This document shows positions 25,321 to 34,583 of a stretch of 64,000 nucleotides of DNA, in pieces (position 1 is the stretch's first letter; the number at the start of each line of letters is the position of its first letter). The notes below the pieces were generated by a model, which ran no database searches, was not told the origin of the DNA, and worked only from the letters and a program-made list of their open reading frames with translations. The stretch covers positions 62,001 to 126,000 of the forward strand of contig NZ_JAHXBG010000011.1 of the NCBI RefSeq assembly GCF_020103725.1, read 5' to 3'. This stretch comes from Hyalangium gracile. Its GTDB lineage: Bacteria > Myxococcota > Myxococcia > Myxococcales > Myxococcaceae. The translations under genes and the position numbers were made by a program.

Positions 25321-25651
25321 ATGGAGGTGGGGCCCGACGGGTGGCTCTACATCTCCGTTGGCAGCAGCTGCAACGCCTGCGACGAGACGAACAAGGAGCA
25401 CGCCACGCTGCTGCGGGCGAAGCTGGATGGCTCGGATCGGGAGATCTTCGCTCGTGGCCAGGCCCACAGCGCGCCTCCGCTTCGACGGCGGGCAGCCGAG
25501 GGACTTCGAGGACTTCATGACGGGTTTCCTGCTGGAGAACGGCAAGGCCCAGTTCGGCAGGCCCGCCGGCCTGGCTCAGCTGCCGGATGGCTCGCTGCTG
25601 ATGGGAGATGACTCCAATGGGGTCATCTACCGCGTGACCTACGGTGGGTGA
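25321..25651 (+). pseudogene. Remnant of a PQQ-dependent sugar (sorbosone-type) dehydrogenase
   Basis: Two fragments of one beta-propeller enzyme lie in different frames. Frame one (25321 to about 25460) reads VGPDGWLYISVGSSCNACDE and LLRAKLDGSDREIFARG. Frame two (about 25470-25651) reads RFDGGQPRDFEDFMTGFLLE and GSLLMGDDSNGVIYRVTY to a TGA. In intact family members these stretches are separated by well over 100 residues and preceded by a long N-terminal part; both are missing. The locus therefore has a 5' truncation, an internal deletion and a frameshift, and cannot make a working periplasmic dehydrogenase. Family identification rests on recognised motifs. Confidence 0.75.
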
Positions 25652-25822
25652 GCCCGCTCCGCACCGGTCCGACTCCTTCCAAGGGCGGACACATGGAGAG
25701 GGCCCGCGGGGCGTGCATGGCGGGCTCGGAGGGCGTAAAGGGTCGAGGAGGCGACGTCTCCGCGGGCCTCTGGCGCTCGCGGTGGCAGTCGTGCTTTCGC
25801 TTTACCCCATCCTCATGCGTGA

Positions 25823-28636
25823 TTGCCTGGCGTGCGTACCCCGACCGATCGCTACCTTCCTCCCGACCATGACGCCTTCGTCGCCTCCGAGCCGAAGACG
25901 GGGCGCATCATCGTCATCGCTCCCACGCGGGCCGCGTGCGAGACCATCGAGCTCGCCATCGGGCTCCACATCGAGACCTACCTGGAGAAGCACCACGGGC
26001 CACGGGTGCGCGAGCTGGCCCGCTCGGGCAAGGGCTTCGGCATCGTGGCGGGGACCGGGACCGGCAAGACGCTCGCCATCCGGCTCATCGCCGAGGAGAT
26101 CGTCGGCACGCCCAGCGGAACCCCGCTCCGCATCGGGGTGGTGAACCGCGAGCGCGAGGCGACTCCCGAGCTGCCCTCCTGGAACGTCATCATCGTGACG
26201 ACCGGCATCGCGCGGCGCTGGTTCCAGAACGGCGACATCCTCCCGCACGACACGCTCATCATCGACGAGATCCATCAGACGTCGGCGGAGCTCGAGCTCT
26301 GCCTCGCGCTCGGCAAGCGCGTGGGCTGCCGCTACATCTGGCTCTCGGCCACGGTCGATCCGACGCTCTACGCGCGGTACCTGAACAGCGCCGACGTGCT
26401 CGAGGTTCAGGCCTTCGATCCGAAGAAGGTGGCCACGGTGGTGGTCGAGCCCAAGCCACCCCTCGCGTTCCTGGATGAGCCGTTCCTCCGCGCCGTGACG
26501 CGTGAGGAGCGCGGCGTGGGCATCTTCCTCCCCACGCGCGCGGCGGTCGAGGAGGTGGCCTCGTACGTGGGCACCCGCTGGCCGCACATCCACTCGGCCT
26601 ACTACCACGGCGGAGAGCCCATCCGTGCCATCCGCCCCTTCCTCGAGGGGAACGAGCCCAAGCCCTACCTCCTGGCCATGACCGCCGCCGGGCAGAGCGC
26701 GCTCAACGTGCAGGGGCTCGACACGGTCGTCATCGACGACACGCGCTTCGCCAACGTCGTCGAGCGCGGCCGCAACGTGCTCACACGCCAGCACCTCGGC
26801 AACAACGAGCTGCTCCAGATGGCCGGGCGCGTGCACGGGCGCGTGGAGGGTGGGCGCGTCTTCATCCTCAGCGACCGAGCGATCGACTTCTTCAAGCTCC
26901 GCCCCACGGAGCCCGAGTTCCAGCTCGCGGGTGACTCGGAGCGGGTGGCGCTCACCGCGGCCGCGCTCGGGGTTCGCGCCGACGAGCTGGACCTCCCCGT
27001 GCCCCTCGATCGCATCGCTTACCGCCGCGCGTTCCAGCGACTGCAGGCGCGCAACATCGTCGACGCGCAGGGGAAGCTCTCTCAGTACGGGCGCGCGGTG
27101 GAGGCGCTCCCGGTGGAGCGCACGTGGGCGGAGCTGATCGTCAACGCCGACGATGGTCTGCTCCCGTACCTCGCCGTGTGCAGCGCCATCGAGTCGCTCC
27201 ACCGCATGACGCGCGAGGAGCGCAACCTGGATGACGTGCTGGTGCCCGGCAGCGACCACCTCACCGCCTACAACCTCTACGCCGATGCGTACCGGGCGGC
27301 GGGCTACGTGGGCGAGGTGTACGGGCTGCCGCGCCATCTGTTCCAGACGGAGAAGATCGAGCGCTGGGCCGAGCGCCGGGGCGTCCTGGTGAAGGCCATC
27401 GAGGACGCGGCGCTGGCGATGGCGAGCGTCTACCGAAGCGTGGGCGTCAGCCTGCCCTCACGCATGCCGTTCGCGGGGGACCGGGTGCTCCGCCGCTTCG
27501 CCGACCTGCTCGCGCGCTTCATGCCCTTCGATCTCGTCATCGACGAGCAGACGTCCTGGGGGGAGGAGGCGCGCGTCTCGAAGACGAGCGTGTGTGGGAG
27601 CTTCGGCGCGGTCGCCGGGACGCTCCGCTACTTCGCCGACCGCTACGGCTCCACGCATGCGGCCATCGAGGGGACCCAGGTCCCGCTCGAGTTGCTGCGC
27701 CGGTACGCGCGCCGCACCGGCGCGGGGCTGGCCTACGACTCGTTCCACCGATCCCTCGTGTTCGAGCGGCGCCTGGAGCACTCCGGCTTCGAGCTGGATC
27801 ATGAGGTCGAGGTGCTCCGCGCGTGGGGGCCGGAGCTGGCCGAAGCCGCGCGGCGAGCGCTCGCCGAGGCACTGGCCCGAGGGGAGGCGCGGCACGCGGC
27901 GGTGCGCCGCAACCAGCAGGGCATCGACGAGATACGCGAGGTGTGGCGTCGCTCGGGCGGACGCACGGCGAAGCTGGGGGAGCAGGAGCTGACGGCCCTC
28001 TACGAGGCCCAGCTCGAGGGTGTCACCACGATGGACGAGTTCCAGGAGCGCCCGCTGGGGCTCGACCTGGACGCGCTCGTGCCTCGCCAGGTACGCCGGG
28101 AGCTCCTGGCCTTGCCCAGCGCGGTGCTCATCCGCGATCAAGAGGTGGAGCTGGGCTACGAGGTGGAGCAGGACGAGACGGGAAAGCCGTTCGGTGTCGT
28201 GCGCCTCCACCTGCCGGAGAAGATGGCCCGCAGCCTCGTGGAAGAGGAGCTCCCCGTCCTCGACCGGCCGATGCGCTTCGGTGTCAATCGGGGCCGGCGT
28301 GGCGCCGTGCGCGGCGACACGCTGCTCGAGCTGCAGGAGGTGCTCGACATGCCGTGGATGCCCGAGGAGCTCGAGGCCGCGCGAGAGGGCCGCAGGAGCG
28401 AGAGCGGGCGCCCGGCGATGCAGCACGGGCGCTACCCTCGCAAGGAGGGGACTCCGTCCCGTCGGGCTGGGGGACATGGGACCCGGACGCCCCGAGGCGG
28501 TGGTGACCGGCGAGGCGGAAGCCACGGCGGCAGGGGAGGGCGCGACGGCTCGGGTGGCGGACGGGGGCGAGGCGGCACGGGCGGGCGCGGTGGACGGACA
28601 GGAGGAGGCAAGGGCGGAAGGCGCCCGAGGCGCTGA
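25823..28636 (+). CDS. DEIH-box (DEAH-like) helicase with RGG-rich C-terminal tail
   Basis: 937 residues from TTG 25823 (GTG 25832 is the next in-frame start). Helicase core: Walker A AGTGTGKTLAIRLIAEEI, DEIH in TLIIDEIHQTSAELE, motif III WLSATVDPT, and motif VI-like NNELLQMAGRVHGRVEGG. The core resembles HrpA/HrpB-type RNA helicases without their standard C-terminal domain. Residues about 420-840 are not assignable by eye. The last 90 residues are an RGG/RG-rich tail (GGRGGRDGSGGGRGRGGTGG), a typical RNA-binding feature that is uncommon on bacterial helicases. It probably remodels RNA or ribonucleoprotein; the substrate is unknown. It stands alone upstream of a TPR gene. Confidence 0.85.
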   Translation: MPGVRTPTDRYLPPDHDAFVASEPKTGRIIVIAPTRAACETIELAIGLHIETYLEKHHGPRVRELARSGKGFGIVAGTGTGKTLAIRLIAEEIVGTPSGTPLRIGVVNREREATPELPSWNVIIVTTGIARRWFQNGDILPHDTLIIDEIHQTSAELELCLALGKRVGCRYIWLSATVDPTLYARYLNSADVLEVQAFDPKKVATVVVEPKPPLAFLDEPFLRAVTREERGVGIFLPTRAAVEEVASYVGTRWPHIHSAYYHGGEPIRAIRPFLEGNEPKPYLLAMTAAGQSALNVQGLDTVVIDDTRFANVVERGRNVLTRQHLGNNELLQMAGRVHGRVEGGRVFILSDRAIDFFKLRPTEPEFQLAGDSERVALTAAALGVRADELDLPVPLDRIAYRRAFQRLQARNIVDAQGKLSQYGRAVEALPVERTWAELIVNADDGLLPYLAVCSAIESLHRMTREERNLDDVLVPGSDHLTAYNLYADAYRAAGYVGEVYGLPRHLFQTEKIERWAERRGVLVKAIEDAALAMASVYRSVGVSLPSRMPFAGDRVLRRFADLLARFMPFDLVIDEQTSWGEEARVSKTSVCGSFGAVAGTLRYFADRYGSTHAAIEGTQVPLELLRRYARRTGAGLAYDSFHRSLVFERRLEHSGFELDHEVEVLRAWGPELAEAARRALAEALARGEARHAAVRRNQQGIDEIREVWRRSGGRTAKLGEQELTALYEAQLEGVTTMDEFQERPLGLDLDALVPRQVRRELLALPSAVLIRDQEVELGYEVEQDETGKPFGVVRLHLPEKMARSLVEEELPVLDRPMRFGVNRGRRGAVRGDTLLELQEVLDMPWMPEELEAAREGRRSESGRPAMQHGRYPRKEGTPSRRAGGHGTRTPRGGGDRRGGSHGGRGGRDGSGGGRGRGGTGGRGGRTGGGKGGRRPRR

Positions 28637-28695
28637 GGAGCAACGCGCCTCACGCCTTCCGCGGAGCAGGGCCGCGGCCGTGGCATGCTCTCGCC

Positions 28696-30180
28696 ATGGG
28701 CTTCTTCGATCGCCTCTTCGGCCGTGCTGCTCCCCCCGCTCCCAGTTCTCCCGACGCACTGCGAGAGCGCCTGTTCGACGCCGTCCAGTCGGGAGATGGA
28801 GCGGCGCTTGCCAGGCTCTGCACGGAGCATGAGGCGGCGATCCTCGAGCACTTCCCGTCCTGGCAGAACGTCCCTGAGGAGATCCGCCGCGATCGAACCC
28901 GGCTCCAGCGCTACGGACAGGGCCTCGTCAGCATCGCGCGGTACTTCGCGGAGACGCGGAGCCGTCCCGAGCTGCTCCAGCGCTTGATGGGCCCTCCTGC
29001 CGAGAATCCCATCATGCGCTGGGAGAAGGTCCTGGCTCGCTCCGAGGAGCTCATGGGCGGACTGGACTTCGAGGGAGCGCTGGCCTTGCTGACTCCGGAG
29101 GAAGAGCGGATCCGCGGCATCTCGGGCGGAAGCGCCGAGTCCATTCGGGCGATGACTCTCGGCCAGATGGCCACCTGTCACTTCCAGAGTGGCCGCCCCG
29201 AGGTCGCGATCCCGCTCTATCGACAGGCCCTCGAGCTCTGCCGGAAGGCCCAGGATGAGGAGGGCATCGCCGCCTATCTGGGCAGCCTCTTCGAGGTGCT
29301 GCGCTACCTGGGGAGTGGAGCCGAAGCCGCGGCGGTCGCGGCCGAGTACTCCCAGGTGCTGGAGCGCTCCGGGCAGGCCGCGCAGGCACGCCGCTTCCGG
29401 AAGATCTCGGACATCGTCCGGGCCGGCGAGCCGCTCAACCGGGTCGTGGCCGAGTTCCAGGGCACGCCCTTCGAGCTCGACGAGCTCCCGGCTCTCATCG
29501 ACGGGCCGGTTCGGTTCATCTTCTGCCGCAACCGCCTGGGCCTCGCCCGCGCCATGTCCCTGGTCGAGCGAGGCCGCGAGCTCGGGTCGCAGAACCGCTT
29601 CGAGGAGGCGCTCCCGCTGTTTCGCGAGGCGAGCCAGATCGATCCCCACGCCCCCGAGCCCCTCTATGACGAGGCCGTCACGCTGCTCTCCCTCGAGCGC
29701 GCGGGCGAGGCCATGGCCCGATATGACCAGGTCGAAGCGCTCGCTCCGGGATGGTTCCACTGTCGCGCCGAGCGCTGGCTGGCCTCCGGGATCGCTGCCG
29801 GGCGCATTCCCCAGTCGGCCTTCAGTCTCCTTCGCATGCTCGAGAACCCGGGCGTCGACGTCCATCAGAGGGTTCAGCTCGCCACCCAGGGGATCAGTGA
29901 AGCTCCCCGGGTGCCCGCCTTCCACCTCCAGCTGACGCGGGATCTCGCGAGGCTCGGCCGGGAAACAGAGGCCCGACAGGTGCTCGCCGAGGGACTGGAA
30001 GTGGCCGAGGAGCCCGACATCCGCTCACGGTTGCTGGTGGAGTCCGCGCGCCAGGAGGCGCCCTCTCCCGTGCGCGACCGGAAGCTTCACGAGGCCATGG
30101 CGCCCGGCGGCAATCTGGTCGCGGCGGCCACGGCGGTGGTGATGCTGCGCGTGGGGCAAGGCCAGGGGTTGCTGCACTGA
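28696..30180 (+). CDS. Tetratricopeptide-repeat protein
   Basis: 494 residues starting MGFFDRLFGR. TPR-type helices are visible around residues 160-190 (ATCHFQSGRPEVAIPLYRQA), 195-230 and 295-350 (GRELGSQNRFEEALPLFREA, EPLYDEAVTLLSLERAGEAM), and again near 405-430. There is no signal peptide or membrane segment, so the protein is probably cytoplasmic and acts as an interaction scaffold. No partner can be named. It starts 60 bases after the helicase, on the same strand. Confidence 0.85.
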   Translation: MGFFDRLFGRAAPPAPSSPDALRERLFDAVQSGDGAALARLCTEHEAAILEHFPSWQNVPEEIRRDRTRLQRYGQGLVSIARYFAETRSRPELLQRLMGPPAENPIMRWEKVLARSEELMGGLDFEGALALLTPEEERIRGISGGSAESIRAMTLGQMATCHFQSGRPEVAIPLYRQALELCRKAQDEEGIAAYLGSLFEVLRYLGSGAEAAAVAAEYSQVLERSGQAAQARRFRKISDIVRAGEPLNRVVAEFQGTPFELDELPALIDGPVRFIFCRNRLGLARAMSLVERGRELGSQNRFEEALPLFREASQIDPHAPEPLYDEAVTLLSLERAGEAMARYDQVEALAPGWFHCRAERWLASGIAAGRIPQSAFSLLRMLENPGVDVHQRVQLATQGISEAPRVPAFHLQLTRDLARLGRETEARQVLAEGLEVAEEPDIRSRLLVESARQEAPSPVRDRKLHEAMAPGGNLVAAATAVVMLRVGQGQGLLH

Positions 30181-30265
30181 GCCTCGGGTCGAGAGCCCTC
30201 CAGGCGGCACGGGCCACGGCGAGGGCCTTGAATCCCCGCTCCGGAAGTGCGCGAATCCATGCCCT

Positions 30266-31609
30266 ATGAGCCGCGAACCTGACTCCAGGGAGAAGTCGCT
30301 CGAGGAGCGCCTCGCACGCGTGCACGACGTGCTCGCGCGCGCGGACGAGGCTGAACCCGCCAAGGGGCAGGCGCTCGCGGAGGCTCCCAAGCCCTCATGG
30401 GCGCTCGCGATCGGCTCGGGTGCGCTCGCCACGATACTCATCATGATCGCGGTCGTGGGCGGCCAGTGGGTGCTCCTGGCTCCGGCCATCATCTTCGCCA
30501 TTGCAGCCTTCCGCTCCGTCGCCGGCGCCAGCAAGAGCCCCATGAGCCAGGAGTCCTCCGCCTCCAAGCCAGGCCTGACGGCTCAGGAAGACACGCGGAG
30601 TCCCCGCATCGGCATGGGCGCCACCGTCGCGTCCGACGTGATCCTCGAGCCGGGCGCTGTCATCGAGATGGGCGCGACGGTCGGCTCGGGGGCGACGATC
30701 CGCTCGGGCGCCGTCATACGCATGGGCGCCACCGTGATGTCGAACGCCGTCATCGAGCCCCGCGCCATCGTGTCCTGGGGCGCGACGGTTCATGCGGGGG
30801 CGGTCATCGGTAACGATGCCGTCGTCGGCGCGGGGGCTGACGTCATGGCCGGCGCTCATGTGCCGCCGCATACCTCGATGCTTCCAGGCTCCACCTATCA
30901 CTCGCCCGCGGGGCGGGGTGAGGCTCTCCCGGCGGCCGCCGCGAAGCCGCAGGCCGCCGCGAAGCCACGGACCGAGACACCCGTCGATCCCCGTCAGGCC
31001 CGCATCGATGCCATCTGCGATCGCCTGGAGACCGAGCTGCGCGATGCTCCCGAGAGCGTGCGCTCGTTCCTCGGCACCAACTCCGGCACGATCGCGACGC
31101 TGCGGCGCACCTGCCATGATCTCCTGCGGCGCGAGCGCGCCCTGCGCGACGAGGCGTCCAGTGAGGCGCTCTCCCGGCTCGACTCCGAGAAGGCGGTCCT
31201 GGAGTCGCGCATCGCCAGCACCAAGGACGAGCCCGTGCGCCGCTCGCTTCGGGGCGCCGTGGCGGCCATCGAGGAGCAGAAGCGCCAGCGTGAGCTCCTC
31301 CGGCGCAACGCGGACCGGCTCGACGCGGAGTTCACGCGGTTCTCCTGGACGCTCGAGGGGATGGTCGCCCAGATGGTGCGTCTGCGCAGCGCGGCCCCTC
31401 AGCCGGGGGCCGTCGCGGATCCGGAGCTCGAGAAGAGCCTCCACCAGCTGCACCGGGAGATCGACGCGATCGCCGACGCACTGGAGCATGTCTCCTCGGG
31501 AGCGGAAGAGCCCGCCTCCTCGCCGATGCCTGCCATCGATGAGTCCGTGGCCGGCCCGTCCGATGAGGAGAGGGAGCGCGCCGGCCGTCCTCGCCAGCGT
31601 GACCGTTGA
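30266..31609 (+). CDS. Membrane-anchored hexapeptide beta-helix protein with coiled coil
   Basis: 447 residues in four parts. A charged N-terminal helix (1-40) is followed by two membrane spans (about 44-66 and 68-88, including ATILIMIAVVGGQWVLLAPA). A left-handed beta-helix of hexapeptide-like repeats (about 112-205) follows, with MGATV, SGATI, SGAVI and AGAVI rungs. The C-terminal 230 residues are charged and helical (ARIDAICDRLETELRDAPES, RRSLRGAVAAIEEQKRQREL). Hexapeptide helices are usual in acyltransferases, but the catalytic His pattern is not seen, so a structural or scaffolding role resembling bactofilins is a possible alternative. Family not recognised. Confidence 0.78.
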   Translation: MSREPDSREKSLEERLARVHDVLARADEAEPAKGQALAEAPKPSWALAIGSGALATILIMIAVVGGQWVLLAPAIIFAIAAFRSVAGASKSPMSQESSASKPGLTAQEDTRSPRIGMGATVASDVILEPGAVIEMGATVGSGATIRSGAVIRMGATVMSNAVIEPRAIVSWGATVHAGAVIGNDAVVGAGADVMAGAHVPPHTSMLPGSTYHSPAGRGEALPAAAAKPQAAAKPRTETPVDPRQARIDAICDRLETELRDAPESVRSFLGTNSGTIATLRRTCHDLLRRERALRDEASSEALSRLDSEKAVLESRIASTKDEPVRRSLRGAVAAIEEQKRQRELLRRNADRLDAEFTRFSWTLEGMVAQMVRLRSAAPQPGAVADPELEKSLHQLHREIDAIADALEHVSSGAEEPASSPMPAIDESVAGPSDEERERAGRPRQRDR

Positions 31610-31659
31610 AGGAGAAGTCCAGGCGAAGCCGCACCGCCTCGGCTATATGAAGCCGGGCC

Positions 31660-32628
31660 ATGAGAGCGGTTCGTTACCACCAGACGGGTGGGCCAGAAGT
31701 GCTGCGTCTCGAGGAGGCGCCGGAGCCTGTGCCCGGACCGGGCGAGGTCCAGCTCCGCGTTCACGCGGCAGGGGTGAACTTCGCGGACACGGAGCGGCGT
31801 CGTGGGCTCTATGACGCCCAGGTGCCGCTGCCTCGGATCCTCGGGAGCGAGGCCGCGGGGGTCGTCTCGGCGGTGGGGCCCGGTGTGGACCCGGCCCTCG
31901 TGGGACGACGGGCCGTCACACTGACGACGGGCAGCTATGCCGAGCTGGTGAAGGCTCCGGCGAGCAGCCTGGTGGCGCTGCCCGACAACGTGTCCTTCGA
32001 GACCGCGGCCGCGGTGCCGGTGCAGGGGCTGACGGCGTACCACCTGCTCCGCACGGTCGGCCAGGTCCGCGAAGGACAGTCCGTGCTCGTCCATGCCGCG
32101 GCTGGAGGCGTGGGCGTGCTGGCGGTGCAGCTCGCGAAGGCCGCCGGGGCGCGCGTCCTCGGCACGGTGTCGAGCGAGACCAAGGCCCAGCTCGTCCAGG
32201 AGCTGGGCGCGGATGACGTCATCCGCTACGACCATGAGGACGTGGTGGCGGAGGTCCACCGGCGCACGGGAGGGCAGGGCGTGGACCTGGTGCTGGATGC
32301 CGTGGGCGCGAGCACGTGGGCAGGGAGCCTGCAGGTGCTGGCGCCTTTCGGTCATCTGGTGAGCTACGGCTCGGCGAGTGGTTCACCGCCACCCGTCGAT
32401 GTGGAGGCCCTCTTCGCGAAGTCCCTGAAGGTCAGCGCGTACTGGCTGCACACGCCGCATCCGCCCGGCGCGCACCATCAGGCCCTGGAGTCGCTTGTTC
32501 GCGACGTCTCGGAGGGAAGGCTCCGCATCCTCATCGGGCTGAAGCTCCCGCTGGCCGAAGCCGCCGAGGCGCACCGTCGCCTGGAAGGCCGGGAGACGGT
32601 GGGCAAGGTGGTGCTGACGGTGCGGTGA
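31660..32628 (+). CDS. Quinone oxidoreductase-like medium-chain dehydrogenase/reductase
   Basis: 322 residues. It starts MRAVRYHQTGGPEVLRLEEA, has the MDR pattern GVNFADTERRRGLY and GSEAAGVVSAVGPGVDP, the AVPVQGLTAYHLL stretch, the nucleotide-binding loop HAAAGGVGVLAVQLAKAAGA and an end EGRETVGKVVLTV. Cysteine ligands for structural or catalytic zinc are absent, as in the Qor branch. It probably reduces quinones or enones with NADPH in the cytoplasm. No functional link to neighbours is evident. Confidence 0.92.
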   Translation: MRAVRYHQTGGPEVLRLEEAPEPVPGPGEVQLRVHAAGVNFADTERRRGLYDAQVPLPRILGSEAAGVVSAVGPGVDPALVGRRAVTLTTGSYAELVKAPASSLVALPDNVSFETAAAVPVQGLTAYHLLRTVGQVREGQSVLVHAAAGGVGVLAVQLAKAAGARVLGTVSSETKAQLVQELGADDVIRYDHEDVVAEVHRRTGGQGVDLVLDAVGASTWAGSLQVLAPFGHLVSYGSASGSPPPVDVEALFAKSLKVSAYWLHTPHPPGAHHQALESLVRDVSEGRLRILIGLKLPLAEAAEAHRRLEGRETVGKVVLTVR

Positions 32629-32636
32629 GCCGGCGA

Positions 32637-34475
32637 TCAGCGCGAGCCCGCAAGGCGCCCGCTCTGGGGGGCTCGGGGCGGCTTGCCCGGGCTCGCCGTC
32701 CTGGCGCCAGCCATGGGCAGCCCCGGGTAGCGGGTGACCGTTCCCTCTCGCGGCCCGGGGAGCGGATCTCCCACGCCGGTCTCCAGCGCGGGCTCTCCCG
32801 GAGGAATCTCGCGGTGGACCTGGGCGGCGGGCTCCAGGATGGCGTCGCGTCCACGCACGTAGCTCTGCTCGCGCACGATCAGCCGGTACGCCTTGTCCAG
32901 CTGGAGGGCTCGCGCGGGGCTCGGCAGGAGCAGGGTGGAGATGTCGGTGCGCAGTGCCTCGGTGGCCTCGGGACGGAGCGCGCCGTCCGCGGTGAAGAAG
33001 CGCTCGAGCACCTCGGTGTTCGCGCGGAGCTCGTCACCGGCGCCATTGTGCTCCAGGTAGTAGGCGTATTCGCCACGGCCGTCCGCGCGCACGGGCTCCC
33101 GCTGCCCCTCGAGTCCGCGCTGGGACGCGTGGAACCACCCGGCCCGGAACTCGGAGGCGGGCAGCTTGCGGCCGAAGGAGAAGACGCTGTCATCCGTCGC
33201 GCCCACGCCCGAGTGGCAGCCGATGCAGAACGCATGCTCCTCGCGGGTCTGCGGCCGGAGCTGGCCCTGGGCGTCCTCGATGAAGCCCTGGAGGCGCCAG
33301 CCCACGCCGTTGCCCAGCCCCTGCTCGGACGGGCCTCCGATGCCGCGCGTCTTGTCCGGGGACTGCTCCGCCTCGAAGGCCTCGCGCCCGGCGGCCTGCA
33401 TGAGCGTGCCGTAGCTGACCCAGCCCTTCTTCACCATGTAGCGCAGCTCCTTCAGCCGCGCCGCCATGCGGGGCTTGCCGTCCACCACGTCCAGGTAGCG
33501 CACGGTGTGCGCGAACTCCGTCCCCTCCGGGAAGAGGCCTGCCGCCAGGTGGAGCGAGCCCTCCTGCTGCATCAGGCGCGCGCGGCCTACCCAGCTCATG
33601 GTGCGCTGGGGCGGCGCCCACGTGAACTTCACCTGCCGCGCCGTCCCCATCCGTCCATCCCCGTCGAGATCGACGCCCAGGCGCGCCTCCGGCGTCGGGG
33701 AGATGGCAACGTCCCTGCGTGCCACCAGCGACTCGAGGATGGCGAGGTTGAGGGCGTAGAGGTCGAGGTCCGCCTTGCCGCTCTCGTCCTGCCGGAACGC
33801 CTCCGGGAGGCGGATCAGCACATCCCCGAAGGAGCCGTTGGTGGGCCAGAACGTCCCAGGGAAGGGGTAGTACGCGAACGTCCGCCAGCCCGTGAGGCTC
33901 CCGTCGGGCAGGTGGTCGAAGCCGCGCTCATCGAAGGAGAAGGCGACGTCCGGCGTCCACCCGCCCCAGCGGCCGTCATGATCGAGATCCCACTCCGCCG
34001 GAACCTTCTGGAGCGTCCGAGCCAGGAGCGGCGTGCCATCCGGAGCCAGGTAGTTGCCCTGGCGGACGTAGGCGAGGATCTCCTCGTCCGAGGTGGCCGC
34101 GATGGCCGCGCGCCGGTCCACGAAGAGGTTGGTCCACGGGTTGCGCCGCGCCAGCGCGGGGAAGGCGAAGTCGAGCTGCACGGCGGCATCGTCGATGTAA
34201 TTGGGCGGAATGGAGCCCTGGTGGCACACGAAGCACGGGTTGTGCGTGCGCCCCTTCTCGTCCTTCGTCTTCGTGTAGCACTGCGGCGGGATGTACGGCG
34301 TGCGGTGCGAGAGTTCCTCGGTCCGTAGCTCGTTCCTCCGCTCCAGGTGCGCAAGCCCCGCGTCCTGGGGAGAAGCTCCGGGGGCTCCCGCGTCCGCGAC
34401 CTTGGACTCCGAGCCACGGCACGCGCAGGCGAACAGGAAGATCAGCAGTGGCAGCAGGGCAGGGCGCGGCGACAT
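32637..34475 (-). CDS. Diheme cytochrome c-like lipoprotein
   Basis: 612 residues from ATG 34475, chosen over ATG 34523 because it yields a compact signal sequence with LLPLLIFLFAC at the lipid-Cys position. Two CxxCH heme sites are visible: CFVCH at residues 81-85 and CIGCH at about 417-421. Between them lie conserved-looking blocks (IPPNYIDDAAVQLDFAF, ATSDEEILAYVRQGNYLAPD, WDLDHDGRWGGWTPDVAFSF). It is probably an envelope c-type cytochrome acting in electron transfer or oxidation of an unknown substrate. The gene follows a PhoX-like gene on the same strand, with a terminator between. Confidence 0.85.
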   Translation of the reverse strand: MSPRPALLPLLIFLFACACRGSESKVADAGAPGASPQDAGLAHLERRNELRTEELSHRTPYIPPQCYTKTKDEKGRTHNPCFVCHQGSIPPNYIDDAAVQLDFAFPALARRNPWTNLFVDRRAAIAATSDEEILAYVRQGNYLAPDGTPLLARTLQKVPAEWDLDHDGRWGGWTPDVAFSFDERGFDHLPDGSLTGWRTFAYYPFPGTFWPTNGSFGDVLIRLPEAFRQDESGKADLDLYALNLAILESLVARRDVAISPTPEARLGVDLDGDGRMGTARQVKFTWAPPQRTMSWVGRARLMQQEGSLHLAAGLFPEGTEFAHTVRYLDVVDGKPRMAARLKELRYMVKKGWVSYGTLMQAAGREAFEAEQSPDKTRGIGGPSEQGLGNGVGWRLQGFIEDAQGQLRPQTREEHAFCIGCHSGVGATDDSVFSFGRKLPASEFRAGWFHASQRGLEGQREPVRADGRGEYAYYLEHNGAGDELRANTEVLERFFTADGALRPEATEALRTDISTLLLPSPARALQLDKAYRLIVREQSYVRGRDAILEPAAQVHREIPPGEPALETGVGDPLPGPREGTVTRYPGLPMAGARTASPGKPPRAPQSGRLAGSR

Positions 34476-34498
34476 CAGCGGGAGTGGCTCCGGCGGGT

Positions 34499-34521
34499 GC
34501 CGCGGAGGCAGCCTCCGCGGC
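34499..34521. repeat. Perfect 11-bp palindrome upstream of the diheme lipoprotein
   Basis: GCCGCGGAGGC (34499-34509) and GCCTCCGCGGC (34511-34521) are perfect arms around a single central A. It lies 24-46 bases before the chosen start, in the leader RNA or promoter, and overlaps the alternative ATG at 34523. It may be an operator or a cruciform. Confidence 0.55.
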
Positions 34522-34544
34522 ATCGTGGTCTCGACAGGAAGAGC

Positions 34545-34575
34545 GCCCGGACCGCCTCGGGGAGACGGTCCGGGC
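34545..34575 (-). terminator. Terminator hairpin after the PhoX-like gene
   Basis: GCCCGGACCG (34545-34554) pairs perfectly with CGGTCCGGGC (34566-34575) over an 11-base loop, eight bases after the stop codon. On the minus strand CTCTTCCTGT follows, modestly T-rich, so intrinsic termination is plausible. Confidence 0.7.
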
Positions 34576-34583
34576 CCAGGTGA

